Under the pieces are notes generated by a model that was not told the DNA's origin, searched no databases, and was given only the letters and a program-made list of their open reading frames with translations. The position numbers and the translations under genes were made by a program. Below are positions 30,728 to 42,346 of a stretch of 64,000 nucleotides of DNA, piece by piece. The DNA lies in contig OZ037919.1 of the NCBI GenBank assembly GCA_964035575.1, positions 992,001 to 1,056,000 of the forward strand. The letters are read 5' to 3'. This DNA is from Rhynchopus sp. YZ270_cl-10 (taxonomy: Eukaryota > Euglenozoa > Diplonemea > Diplonemida > Diplonemidae). The first letter of the stretch is position 1. Each line of letters opens with the position of its first letter.

Positions 30728-33700
30728 GTCCTTGAACTCAGAAACCACATCCAAGAAGTCTTAAAAAGGTAAGTTTTTCAGGGGGGCGGGGCTGTGGACT
30801 GTGCTATTATTTTGTTTTTTCTGTTTTCTGTTTTGTGTTTTGTGTTTCTTTTTCCATTTCCCTCCCTATCTCTCTACCTCTGCTACGCTCATAAGGGGTG
30901 TTCCGCGCACAGGAACACCCCCGAGCTGTGCAAAACAAAATACACACACACCCACACACACACATATTTTTGTGTCTTGTCTCTGACACATTTTTGCGAA
31001 AAGACTTTTTTTTTTTTGTTTTTGTTTTTTTTTTTTTTGTGTCAGTGCCTTGCTGTCCGTCCGGTGAGGCGTTAGCACTCTTTTTGTTTTTCTCTTCGTT
31101 TATTTTTACACAAAATAAAAGGGTTTTACCTTTTTTTTTTTTCCACAAGGTGCGGAGTGAAGCCCATTCACCTTTAAAGACCATTGCGTAGTGAAGCACA
31201 GTCGTCTTTTTCGAACGTTTTTCAGTTATTTTTTATTTTTCACATTTTTTGTTCTCTTTTTTAACACACATTGGTAAGTAGGGCAAGGTGATTGTCGACG
31301 TGACAACCCAAAAAATCGAGGAGGAGGGATGTTTGTGCAGTGTCCGCGAGGCTCGTGCATTTCCCCTCTTTTTTCTCCCCAAAAAAGTATTTATTTTCCC
31401 TTTTTTTTTTGATGTCACCGAAATCCTGTCAGGGAACTGTCAATATCGGCACTTTTGGGAACACCATTTTTAGGTACACAGTCGGTGTGAAAGGCTTTGT
31501 ATTTCAAGTCAATATTTTTTTTTTAACGAAAGAGAACGCACTTACTCAAATTACCCTTCTTCTTACGATATGCAGCAAAATACCCCCACTGCCCGCTCGA
31601 ACTAAAAGTTTTTTTTTTTGATTTTTTTTGGATAAGGTGTTGCCACTCATGTATGCTCCACATGCATTTTATTTTAATAGCAAAAACGAAACACACAGTC
31701 TTTTTTCTTGTATATGGGGACAGTACAACAAAATCGATTTATTTATCGTAAAAAAAAAAAAATTTACTGGAACGGAAAAATGTTCCAAGTAACTTAGTTC
31801 CAAAGAGTTTTTACGTTGTGTTTTGTTGCTCCCAAAACTGAACCACTCAAACCCCTTGAAAGAAATCACCAAAGCCAATGGGCATTAGTCCCTAGGTCCC
31901 GAGGTAAAGGTAAATCTTTAGCCAAAAAATAAATAGTTGTCCTGAGATTGCCCGCACGCATGAAGGCAGCTGTTGCCTCCTATCCATGTTTCTAAGAAGG
32001 CTTCGTATAAAAAATTCTGATGAATACAAATAAAGAAAAAAGAAAAAAAATTAAAAATAGTGCAGTGCATCCTTGGGTGGCTACACTAATACAACCAAGT
32101 TTTCAAAATAAAAATAAAAATATCGTTCGCGACAAGCGCTCAATATGGACTGGTCTTGACCTGATCTGAGTCGCTCAATCGCGATATCTGAAAACGAGGC
32201 TGCGTTTGATGACACTCACCTGATTTTGCCTGAAAATTTGGTGGAGTTTTGGTGGTATTTATACCCCCCCCCCCCCAAATCAGGTGGAGCGGAGCACCAA
32301 AAAATATCATAAACAATCTCATTTTTCATTCAGTACAAATTAACCTTCGGGGTAAAAATCATTGAGTTAAAAAAAAAACCCCCCCCAAAAAGATGGATCA
32401 AAGTTGGAAAAAAAAAATCACACACACACACAAAGTTTGTACTATGTTCTCCCCCTCCCCACCACAAAATCACATTTCTTCATCGTAAACAAATTGTTTA
32501 AAACAATATTCACACGCTTTCTTTCCACCCTTCTAAGAATCTTTCTCTTTTTTTTTTTTTTTTTTTTGCTGTTCTGGTCCTGAATAGTGAGAAAAGGACA
32601 ATTTTTTTTTTTTTTGAAAACAAAAAAACGGATTGGAAGAGACCTCGCCGGTAGCCGGGAACCCTCCCTGGGCTAGTACAATGATGAAACTTCAATCTAA
32701 AGTCCACACCCATGTGGCGGCCGCTTTGGCATGCGTCTGTAAGGACAGCCTTGACTGATACTTTCTGTATTAGCACACGATTGCCTCCCTGAAGGCTACG
32801 TAGCTACCTGAGTACAAAAAAAAAAAAAAAATAAAAAATAAAAAATAAAAAAACGCAAGCGAAACAGCAGTTCTGTAGGTGGGAATATATTGCATTACAG
32901 ATTTATCAAGACGAAAGAAAATATCAAAAAGAAAAGAAAAGAAAAGGGTTCTCCTTCGATTGTCGACACAAAAAAAAATCAAAAATAAAAAGAACGAAAA
33001 AACAAACAGTGCACATGACCGATTCGCGAGCGTGCTCCTTTTTAAGGAGCACCAACTGACACACAGCACAGCGTTGGTGTGGCTTTTTTTTTTGTTGTTG
33101 CTGATTCCTGCTTTTCCCCATTCTCTTTGTTTGCGTTTTACCCAGGGCCTTCGGTGATGTAAAAACCGGTTTTCACCCTACTGGTTTAGCGGGAAAAAAG
33201 GGAAAAAAGAATAAAATTGTCCGGACACTTAACCTTCAATTTAAAACAACACAGTCTTCTCTTTCCTAGTTGAGTTCAGCAGAATTCATTTATTTTTGTT
33301 CAAATCTTTCGTTGGGTCGATTCAATACTGTTTTATTTGAATAACAGTTGGTCAAGGGGGGTACATTGGAGAATAGGTGGATATGTAGTTTTTCTTTCAA
33401 AAAAAAAAAAAATAAAAACGCTCCTTTTTTTTTGAGTACCCAGGGTACTACCTATGATTTCCGTTCTCCAGAATAGAAAGCATTTCGAGAAAAAAAAATT
33501 TATTGATGTTGTTGTCCTGAGAGAATCCCGTTCATGCCCAACTTTCTTCCTATATATGTCTTTTCAACTTACCTTCCTTCACCCCCCCTGTAAGGGCAAC
33601 CGTAGGTGAAGTAAGGTATAGTATTGAAATCGATGTGGGGGGGGGGAAAGGGTCAATTTTACAAAACCAGATTTTGAGGAAAATTTTAGCTGAAAATGGG

Positions 33701-33932
33701 CCCCACGTATAAGGAACCGGGCTCATATTTCTCAAAATTTAAGTGGTCAAAAAATTGTCCAATTTTCGAGATTGACCCCACCACTGCACGGGCGGAGCCC
33801 AAAAATGCAAATAAGGACCCTTTTTAATTTGTTCTCTTGAAATGTATAATTTCATGTTTTCGCGAAAAAAATAACAACTGATCCTACAAGGGTTGAAGGA
33901 AGGTGGTTGAAAACAACAATAACAACAAGGAC

Positions 33933-34374
33933 AAGTAATTGCTAAGAAAAAAACGGGGTGTGCTGTGGAAAACTACGCGCGATTTTTGAAACCACCGTAG
34001 CATCCTGGCGATTTGCTGGAGGTGCTGATGCGCCTGGTGTGATCGATGTGTTGTAGTCTGTGCATTCTGTGTTACTTCTGCACTGCTCCAACGACGACGA
34101 CAATGTGGGGAGCCTGTGGACAAAAACGAGCTGGAACACGCCGAGCCTGCCGAGCCAACGTCGAACAACGCTATCGAGCAGATGGTGCTGGACGAAGAGG
34201 ACAGCCCCCCTTCTTGAACGTTTCAGATGCTGGCGTCCCAGTGGGTCTGGCAGCGTACGAAGAGCGTTTTAGCATACCTGCAGAAGAGCAGAATGCTGGG
34301 CGTGTTGTAGATTATTTCTACAGAATGGAGTTCCACATCACACCCCGTTTTTTTTCCGATAGCAATTACTTGTT
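33933..34374. mobile_element. 442-bp terminal-inverted-repeat element with coding-like core
   Basis: Arms of ~40 bp: ACAAGTAATTGCTA...AACGGGGTGTG on the left, the complement on the right. The ~300-bp interior is GC-richer and has few homopolymers. One frame reads EPVDKNELEHAEPAEPTSNN and continues to a stop near 34217; another frame is open across the whole interior (34046-34405). No transposase motif. It may be a non-autonomous element that has picked up a piece of a host gene. Confidence 0.6.
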
Positions 34375-35212
34375 TTCATTTTTACTCCATTTTTTTTCAA
34401 TTTGAGTATACGTCGTGCAATGTCCTGTCGATATGCGACAAAAAAAAGCAAGCATGATGCAATCTATACCTTTGAAATTCATCAGCCTTCGGGCGACCTT
34501 GTGTGTACAGAACCCGTTCTCGGATGAGATGATTATCAAAACTAAAAAAAGGCAATCATCATTGGTCGGCAGTGATTTTTCAACCTTACGGAGACTATCT
34601 ATTGACTCAGCCGGGTTGACAGTCTCAGCCAACTTGCGCCAGAAGGGCTTTTTTTTTGTTTTACCTTTTTTGGCCTCAACGAGGTTTCCTCTTCACAGGC
34701 CAGGTAGTCAAGGGGGGAGCGTATTGTGAGTAAGAACAATATCACCACAGAATATTTATCACACACCTTACTAGTGTTACGGAACAACGGAGATGTCAAT
34801 ATAGGCCCCCCTCCGGAACACCAGGATTAATGGTGACTCACCTCAGTTCTGTACTTCAGGAAGCAAAGGGGGGTTTTTTTCCTCTTTTTGCCATCCATTC
34901 CAAAATATCAGGCGTCAATTTTTTTTTTTGGAGTAGTGAAAGACAAACAAATACCCCGCCCTTTTTTTTTTCCAGCGTTGTTCGGTTCCATAGACAATAT
35001 AAAACTAATGTTACACCGTACGACCCACACCATACCAGTAAAGGAAACACATTCCTCACAGGAATTCCTCATTTAACTGAAATATCACAAACCTCTCTGT
35101 TCCAAAAAAAATAATATTGCGATAGCAAAAAAAAATGAAAACGCAAAAAAAAATGCATCAAAATTTTCTTGAAAAAGACAATTTTGTAATTGGATTATAC
35201 AAGGTGGATAGA

Positions 35213-35243
<31 letters not shown>

Positions 35244-37148
35244 AATATAAAGGTGTTGTCTTAAAAAAGTAATTTCATTGGGTTAAGGATGGTCCGCTGC
35301 TTTCTATACCTTTGAATTTCATTTAACCTGGGTGACTTTGTGTGTACAGAACCCGTCCTCGGATATTGGTGATTGTCGAAATAGTAAAGGCATTCGAGAA
35401 AATTCTGACAAAAACTAAACAGGATTACGCGAGAGCGACACCTGAAACAGTGCAAACACATGCTATATTTTTTTATGACCTCCGGAAAAAGAAGAAAAAA
35501 AAAATCAGTAAAAATTCTCTCTATTTTTTCTCCTTCAAAAAAAAAAAACAAATATTTTGTAGTCACATCCAACCCTCTTCCCCCACCCTCAAATGTACGT
35601 TCTTCAACTCTTTCCTTGCACAGTACGCAAAAAAATAAAAAAAATATGCTCGTATTCTATCGGCAATAAGGTGACCGACAAGCACGATAGAGCTTAGGAC
35701 CGTCTTACCCCACCTCTTTTTTGTCTCTTTTTGTTGAAAGTTATTGAAATTAAATTATTTTCTTTTTTTTTTTGAGTGTCAGTGCCTGCGTCCCAGAGGC
35801 GTTTGCACTGTCAACTGTCAACTTCACTTTGCGAACATAATCCCGTAGTGGTATTGTTCACCACTTCTCTGGTACCTGCACGACAGCGAAGTAAAATGTA
35901 TTGACTTGTGGTTTCATGAGTGGTTTTACCGTTGTAAGACAATGGTGAAACCACCAAGTATATCCCACACATCACTTTAACTTACACTGTGACTATGGTG
36001 CTATACAAAATACCGTGTTTCGAAAAAAATATGGAAATAATTATGGACTTTTTGGGATTTTTTAATGGTGTGCATGACAAGCCATGGGGAGTTTGTTATG
36101 TACAAATTAAAAAAAAAAAAAAGGGAAAACTTCCCCAAACCCAATACCCACATACCCCCTCTCTCCTGCTTCAGTATGTACAAAATATCTGGAAAAATAC
36201 AAAAGACTTTTTGTTTCGACCTCTGCTTTCAATTTATTGAATGCGTTGAAAATTTTTCTATTTTTTTTTTTTATATTTTAAATGTCAGCGTTTCGGGAAA
36301 TCTATTAGGGGGGGCAGCAAGGGGCGTCTGTCGACAGTACGGACACTGCTTCTAATGGTGCAAAGGGTATATTTGTGTGTTTTTTAGTTTTTTTTTAGAA
36401 GGTGACTAAGCACGAGACAAGATTGATGAATAACCAATGTTCAAAACATTCAGTAATCTAATCAGACTAAGCACGAGAGGCTTAGGGTCAGCTTATAAAC
36501 TTTCTTTTCACTACATCTCATGGTGTCCTGGGCTTATGCTAATAGACGCAGGGTGTGTATGCTGTCATCCGGACGGTGTCATGTACAGTCTGTCACCCAG
36601 TGGACCCCCCCCGCTCCCGTTTTCTTTAGGGGAGCTAAGCAAGCCTTTGGTTTGGCTCAGGAAAATCTGACGACGGTTACAGAATATACATTTTTTTTTT
36701 GTATGAGTATGCAGTCTGAAGGATGGGAACATTTTTGTTGATTCCTCACCATATACTATCAATTTATTGATTGCATATCATGCGTTGCAATACGTCTGGA
36801 AAAATGAAAGACGTTTTTCTTCGGGTTGTCATGAATCTTACCATTTTCCCCTTACCCCCGCTTTCGTGCTCCACCTCTCCCTCGTACTTCAGGACGCGGG
36901 TTTTCGGGGGTTTCGGGATTTTTTTGGGGTTTGAAAAAAAAAAAAAAAGGTTTCTGCGCAGTGTGTGTTCGTACTATCAGCTTTTCGTAGGAGGTGGTGA
37001 GCACAGTGAGGCAGATTTTATCTTTCAACTTTTTTCTTGGTATTTTTTCCATTTCCTCTTTTTTTTATTGAAAAAAAGTGTAATTAATTACCTTTTTTTG
37101 TCTCACAAAGATGTCTTTTTTTTCGATGCTCCCTTTCACTGCTTTTTC
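34375..37148. other. 2.8-kb gene-free spacer
   Basis: AT-rich; no credible gene. It contains F4 motifs in their fullest form (34460-34542 and 35300-35385, sharing CTTTGAA(A/T)TTCAT, GTGTGTACAGAACCCGT and CTCGGAT), F2 motifs (35670-35709, 36401-36420, 36465-36500), F3 (35781-35822), a (GA)n microsatellite (about 35213-35236) and a TTTACTTGTGG-related foldback fragment (35885-35965). A TGTCAATATAGGCC...GGAACACCAGG fragment near 34793-34826 resembles the flank of the GACAGGTCG repeat. Confidence 0.6.
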
Positions 37149-38525
37149 ATACATTGAAATCCCGGGGAGTCACGGGGAGTTTGGCAAAAAATCAAAGAAA
37201 ACGAACTCCCCGTGAGTGTTTTTTTGGTTTCGAGAGTTTTCGAGAGTGTTTTTTTTTTTTACGGAGAGTTTTCGCGATTACTGGGGGGGGGCGAATAAGA
37301 GATGTGGCATCTCTTATTAGGCGAACGGACGAGCCAGAAATAAAAAAAAATTTTTGGGGGAAAAAAAGCAAAAAGACATTTTCGCCGGAGGCAAAAAAAA
37401 TATTTTGACCACTTTTTTGCCAGACCGGGTAGACAGGGTAAAATTTCAAAAAAAAAATTTCAAGATAAAACCCTGGCGCATGCAAAAAAAAAAAAAAAAT
37501 ACCCCCAAAATCTCAACCTGATCTCTTATTCGGCCCTGATCTCTTATTCACCCCTGATCTCTTATTCGCCCCCCCCCAGTAATCGCGACAAAATTCGCGA
37601 TTAATCCCCGGGAGTAAAATCGCGATTTTTTGTACCATTTTACCCCAAACACAACCGTGCACACCTGGTGCTATCCGCATCTGACCTGTGCCTACCTGGG
37701 CATACGTTCAGTCTACGTACTCACATTACACCTACCGATTGATTCGCAAAATGCACCCACCACGACAGAGGGTGATAAGCCTCGCGGCTTTAGGCGGCAC
37801 AGTGGTGGCGGACATGAGCAAACGAGCCCACAGGTCGATCACAAATGCGACGGGTTAATTCCGCGCTTGGGAATTATCCACACCTGTTTAAGATATAATT
37901 ACGCTTAAATTACTCTGGGCGAAAAATGGTACACCATACCAGCAGGGAAGCATACCACCACATGTAAGCAGGGCTATTTTAAATATGGGGATAAGGAACA
38001 AGAAAAGGGTGAAAACGGGTCGAGGCTTCCCGCCGCAGGCGGAAATTTTTAGATGCCGTGCACTTTTCCAGGTGGTTTGAAGAGTGATCTGACCGTATTG
38101 TCCCAGTATAGCAGTACACCCAATAAATTCATTGGAGAAGGAACATTGCACTTTTGACCACAGAATACATGTTGCCGGCCACACCACTAAAGTACAAAAA
38201 CCCCCTCGGAACGTAGTGAGAGCTTGTGAAAAAATCTCTCCCCGTTCATAGATGGCCCAGTTTTCGAGATTTTTTCATAAATTCGCGATTAATCGCAAAT
38301 TTTTATTTTATAAATTGGAGAGTTTTCGAGAGTATTTTTTTTAAATCGGGGAGTATTGGAGAGTTTTCGAGAGTTTTGGAGAGTTTTTTTTTAAATTGGA
38401 GAGTTTTCGAGAGTTTTTCACAAATTCGCGATTAATCGCGATTTTTTTTTCTTTTTTTTTAATCGCTAAAACTCTCGAAAACACCAGTGGAGAGTCTCCG
38501 CGACTCCAGGGGATTTCAATGTATG
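37149..38525. mobile_element. 1.4-kb terminal-inverted-repeat element with nested foldback
   Basis: Ends CATACATTGAAATCCC (37149-37164) and GGGATTTCAATGTATG (38510-38525) are inverted copies and continue as GGGGAGTC/GACTCC. Next to both ends are irregular repeats of GAGAGTTTTCGAGAGT and TTCGCGATTAATCGC. Inside, 37271-37593 is a second foldback with arms CGCGATTACTGGGGGGG and CCCCCCCAGTAATCGCG and internal TCTCTTATTCG repeats. The segment 37640-38190 is unique sequence with an ORF of 92 codons that I do not recognise. Confidence 0.7.
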
Positions 38526-39934
38526 CTTTTTGTATTTTTTTTTTGGGGGGTTTTTTTTGTCTTCTTTATAGAGCTTGACGCACAAAAAAAATAGCACATT
38601 TTTTCTTCAAAAAGTGTGTTCCGTTGTGGATGGCGCAGAGGGTCATGATCTGTTCGATGGTAGTTATGATTCTAGGGGGAGAGAATTGGGAGGGGGGGGG
38701 GGGGTAGGGGGCACAGCGCTTAAGGAAATCCTTAAGGACCCTCTGTAACGCTCGTGTTTTTTCAAGAATTTTTTGAAAAAAAGTCATAAAACCCGCCAAG
38801 GTGGGTCTACCTGGTCCCAAAGTGGCCTAAAATTCGTCGATTCTGCCCAATGAAACACCAAACAACCAAAACTGAGCGTTTATTTTCGGAAAAAATTCAC
38901 TTTTTTTCGGAAAAACGGCTCCGAAAATAGTAAGATTTTAGTAAGATTTCCTTTAGGAATGTAACGCTTTCAAAAAAATGGATCCGGGAGCACAGTTTTT
39001 CTTCTAAGGTGCCGAAAACCACCCCACGTCCCCTCCGGTGAGGTCCGGCAGTGGAAATATGTAGGTTTCGAAGCTTTTGGGCGTCCAGATTGGGGCCCGA
39101 GTGTGTATTTGAGTGGATGAGACAGAAAAGGGGGCAGTTTTTACCTCGTTTTTTAGCCCTTTTCGTTACCCCAAAACCCAAAAATCGCCTACAAAACGTC
39201 CATAGAAGGCACCAATACCCCCGGGGTTGATCTTAGATACCTTATGGGGGTTGAAAAATCGTATTTACAACCATTTTCTGGTCGATTTTGGTGCCCGGAG
39301 GTCCAAATAGAAGGTGTGTAACGCTTTGGTAACGCTTTCTCCTCCCCGGCTAAAATGTGGTTTTTGTGTATAAAAAAAATTCAATATTTTCAGCGAAGAC
39401 ATTGAAAAAACTGGACTTTTGGCCCCAAAACCCCCCGGAAATCACTCTGTGCACACATCTGACTGGAAAAAACCACTTTTCCTCTTGTTTTGGACTATTT
39501 TAAATTTTTGAATTTTTTGATAAATCGCCCTGTATCAAGTCCCCTCTGAAAAAGGGGGAAATTGGGTGAAAACGTGACAAAAAGTGTCAAAAAATCGGGG
39601 GGGAAAGTGCCAAAAGGCATCAAAAAGTAAGAAATAGTCCCACAAATGTGTTTTCTGGGGTGGTTTTGTGTTTTCGGATATTTTTTTTACACTTTTTCAT
39701 GATTTTTTGTTGAGTGTTACAGAAAAAAGGGCCTCGCCGCGCTCCCTAGAGGGGGGGGGAAAAAACATAAAGTTCCGTATATTACTTACCAGTGCAACTG
39801 CGTTCCGCCGAGGTACGGTGAGGCGTTTTTTTTTTTTTTTGCACTTTCAACATTCCTTTCTGTTTTATTTTGTTTTTTTTTAGTAGTTCCCTGGGGGATT
39901 GGTATACCAACCTTTTCCCTCCCTTGGTGCTCCG
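38526..39934. other. Repeat-like spacer, possibly one degenerate element
   Basis: Rich in AAAAAATCG, CCCCAAAA and GGGGTTTT segments, in the style of elements X and Z. CTGTAACGCTC (about 38744) and GAGTGTTACAG (about 39713) form a weak inverted pair ~1 kb apart. 'GTAACGCTT' recurs three times inside (38960-39335). An F3 motif stands at 39791-39851. No gene. Confidence 0.4.
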
Positions 39935-40225
39935 GGAGGGGTCGATATTGACAGGTCGCTGACAGGTCGCTGACAGGTCGCTGACAGGTCGCTGACAGGT
40001 CGCTGACAGGTCGTTGACACAGGGACTTTATACACACCCCCCCTGATATTGACAGGTCTCCGACAGGTCGTGACAGGTCGCTGACAGGTCGCTGACAGGT
40101 CGCTGACAGGTCGCTGACAGGTCGCTGACAGGTCGTTGACACAGGGACTTTATACACACCCCCCCTGATATTGACAGGTCGCCGACAGGTCGTGACAGGT
40201 CGTTGACCGACTTCCAAAGGCACCA
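39935..40225 (-). repeat. GACAGGTCGCT minisatellite inside a duplicated unit
   Basis: An 11-bp unit GACAGGTCGCT is repeated in two blocks. Each block ends CGTTGACACAGGGACTTTAT and ACACACCCCCCCTGATATT, so a ~117-bp higher-order unit is itself duplicated. Flanks GGTGCTCCGGGAGGGGTCG and GACCGACTTCC occur in reverse complement around a short version at 21728-21830. The peptide frames here are repeat products. Confidence 0.85.
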
Positions 40226-40999
40226 TCCCTTTTTTTTCCTTTCATGTGGACAAAAAAAAAATCTATCTTTTCGACTGAAAAAAATATTATCTCATCTTTC
40301 ATGTCTCAATCTCCCAGTCTCTTTTACTAGCAAATCATAGTCCTTTCTTTTTTGTACGGATAAAGAACTGTTTTCTTTTTCCGCTTTTTTTTTGTGTCAT
40401 CCGTGACAAGCCCGCACCAGGATTGTGTTGGATATGGGGCGTCGTGCCTGCACAAGATTGAGGAATGCAAACCAACTTTCCCCAAGAGCGGGGACCCGCC
40501 CATACAGCATTTTTTTCTCTCTAACTCTCTCAACTCTCGCACTCTCAAAGTGCCGTGCGTGAGGTTGGGGTCGATAGTCCCCCCTGTAACTTTGTTGACG
40601 TGGCCCACCCCTCACATTTTAGCCGACCAGCGAACTAAATACGAGGATGTGGCACCACGTGAGGGGTTCATTGTTGAGGCTCGTTGCGATTACTGCATAA
40701 ATCTCTCTCAAGAGACACCCAATAAAAAAGCACTGAGGAATACTTCAACCTTTCCCAACCTTTTTTCTCTTCTTTTTCCGCCCAAAATACCCCTTTTTGA
40801 ATATGAAAATGATCTCTCTCTTTCTCACTCTCTGTTTTTTCCTCAAGAATCTTTTGGGAATCTTTGGGGTCCAAAAATGAAAAGGAATTTTCCAAATTTC
40901 CATTTTTTTTGGCCACAGCAAATATTATCGGAAAAAAAAAGCCATTTGAATTTTCACTGAAAATTCGAGCATTTTTTTTTTTTTTTTTTTTATTCCCCT
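40226..40999. other. Spacer, no gene seen
   Basis: Mixed sequence with an open frame of 188 codons (40394-40960) that turns Ser/Phe/Lys-rich and reads through homopolymers. I see no domain and do not call it. Nothing else recognised. Confidence 0.5.
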
Positions 41000-41348
41000 G
41001 GGAAATAAAGTATACGAAGGATTTGGCACTTTTAGCGGGATTTTATTTAATGATAATTTCACGCTAAATTTTGGTACATGTAGGTAGTAGGGCTGGAGGG
41101 ACCGTCCAGCATTTTTTAGCCTCCCTCCAGCCTCCTCAATCCCGCCAGCCCCTCAGCGGGCCTATCTAGGGGTCCGCGGGACCCGGTAGCGCTGGCGGGA
41201 GGGTAATGAGAGCTTTTTTTTTTTTTTTTTCACGCTCTTTTTTTTTTTTTCCCCTGAGAGCTTCCTGTGAGGACACATACTCGTTAGTTATTGCACAATA
41301 AATAAGTCACGCTAAAAGTGCCAAATCCTTTCGTATACTTTATTTCCC
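41000..41348. repeat. 349-bp foldback element
   Basis: Arms of ~37 bp: GGAAATAAAGTATACGAAGG...GGCACTTTTAGCG and its complement. The centre is GC-rich with CCCGCCAGCCCC/GCTGGCGGGA and CTCCAGC pairs, so it can fold further. Non-coding. Confidence 0.85.
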
Positions 41349-41360
41349 GTGAAATAAAAT

Positions 41361-41537
41361 TACGTATTCACCTCCTTTTAGCGGATTATTTTGCGATACT
41401 TCACTTATTTTTTTCCCAGGCTCGTGCACTCAATTTGCCTCGCTTCGCTCGGCAAATTAAGTAACCCTCGCCTGGGAAAAAAATGCGTGAAGTTATCGCA
41501 AAATAAAACCCCGCTAAAAGGAGGTGAATAAATAGTT
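41361..41537. repeat. 177-bp foldback element adjoining the previous one
   Basis: Arms TATTCACCTCCTTTTAGCGG...TTTTGCGATA and their complement, plus an inner pair TTTTTTTCCCAGGC/GCCTGGGAAAAAAA around CCTCGCTTCGCTCGGC. It lies 12 nt from the 41000-41348 element, and both carry a TTTTAGCGG motif in their arms, so they may be related. Confidence 0.8.
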
Positions 41538-41725
41538 ATTTTTTTTTTTTTGTTCAGATTTTTCAAGATATGCATGCAACTGTGAGGCATATTCACCAAC
41601 TTTTTTCTCGTTTTTTTTTCACATTTTTATTATTATTTTCTTGCGTGTTTGTTGTTTTCCCCCTTTCCCTTCTCCCTTCCTTCTCACTCCTTCTCACTTT
41701 CCCTCCATTCTTTGGTTACCCATAT

Positions 41726-42338
41726 GGGTCGATGCGTAAAACCCCCCCTCCCCTAAATTTCACTACGATTTTTGAGGTTTTACCAGAAAACTGCGCCGAA
41801 AACTGCCCAGAACCACCCCAAAAACCATTTTCCGGCGGGTTTTGGGGGCTTTTGGGCAAAAATATACTTATTTTGACCCATTTTGGGGTATTTTTGCGTG
41901 TTTTTGGGCTATTTTTACTCCCTACCCTCAGAACAGATAGACGCATAAAGAATGCCCAGAGTTGGACTCAACACAGACGATATAATCGGTGACTCCTCTG
42001 ACGAGGAGCACGATCCTGTCCCTCAAGAAGAAGAAGAGATGACAGAGGCCCTTCACCGCATGGCTAAGAGAACGCAGTCTTTTATTTCTTCAGTTTCCTC
42101 AGTTTCACATAAAACGTGTGAAACCTGCGGTAAGACGGGCCACAATACACGTTCATGTCCAAAAAAGCGTCGCACATCATAAAAAAGACCCTAGAACACC
42201 CTCCCAGGGTCCCCAGGCCCCCCAGACCCCCCAAACACCCCTTGTACATGCACCTCGACCTCTCATAGCCTCCCAACAGAAATATAAAAAAATCAAAAAT
42301 CGTAGTGAAATTTAGGGGAGGGGGGGTTTTACGCATTC
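41726..42338 (+). mobile_element. ~0.6-kb TIR element carrying a zinc-knuckle ORF
   Basis: Inverted ends of ~45 bp: ATGCGTAAAACCCCCCCTCC followed by CCTAAATTTCACTACGATTT on the left and the exact complement on the right (42290-42336). ACCCATAT directly flanks both sides (41718-41725 and 42339-42346) and may be an 8-bp target duplication. The left copy forms part of a palindrome (ACCCATATGGGT), so the exact boundary is uncertain. The size and ends suit a non-autonomous DNA transposon. A target duplication of 8-9 bp and a GHN-type zinc knuckle would both fit a Mutator-like (MULE) origin. No transposase catalytic domain is present. Confidence 0.75.
41952..42182 (+). CDS. Small CCHC zinc-knuckle protein inside a TIR element
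   Basis: 76 residues. Residues ~12-32 are acidic (IIGDSSDEEHDPVPQEEEEM), residues 33-54 are probably helical and Ser-rich, and residues ~55-70 form a perfect C-x2-C-x4-H-x4-C zinc knuckle (CETCGKTGHNTRSC), followed by the basic tail PKKRRTS that could act as a nuclear signal. The knuckle with its GHN sequence is the type found near the C-terminus of Mutator-like transposases, and nucleic-acid binding is expected. The frame has its own ATG and stop and sits wholly between the inverted ends, so it may be a shortened element protein or a chance remnant. Expression is not shown. Confidence 0.55.
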   Translation: MPRVGLNTDDIIGDSSDEEHDPVPQEEEEMTEALHRMAKRTQSFISSVSSVSHKTCETCGKTGHNTRSCPKKRRTS

Positions 42339-42346
42339 ACCCATAT

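Larger units (their letters stand above)
28620..33932. other. 5.3-kb gene-free spacer with several small inverted-repeat elements
   Basis: AT-rich with many homopolymers. Inverted-repeat elements lie at about 28762-29019, 29056-29170, 29811-29943 and 30324-30473. A direct-repeat unit E begins at 30587. Also present: F2 (30016-30050), F3 (31043-31080), an F4-like GTGATTGTCGACG (31287-31305), a GTATTTCAAGTCAA motif (31490-31520), F1 (32059-32107) and an (AC)n run near 30940-30965. A CTTACCTTCCTTCACC/GGTGAAGTAAGG hairpin lies at about 33566-33620. No frame here looks like a gene. Confidence 0.6.

Noticed and set aside
34046-34405. 119-codon frame inside the 33933-34374 element
   Set aside because: It runs into the inverted-repeat arm and poly-T; kept only as a note on a coding-like interior.
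40394-40960. 188-codon frame
   Set aside because: No recognisable domain, homopolymer-driven Ser/Phe/Lys composition, and weak start context.
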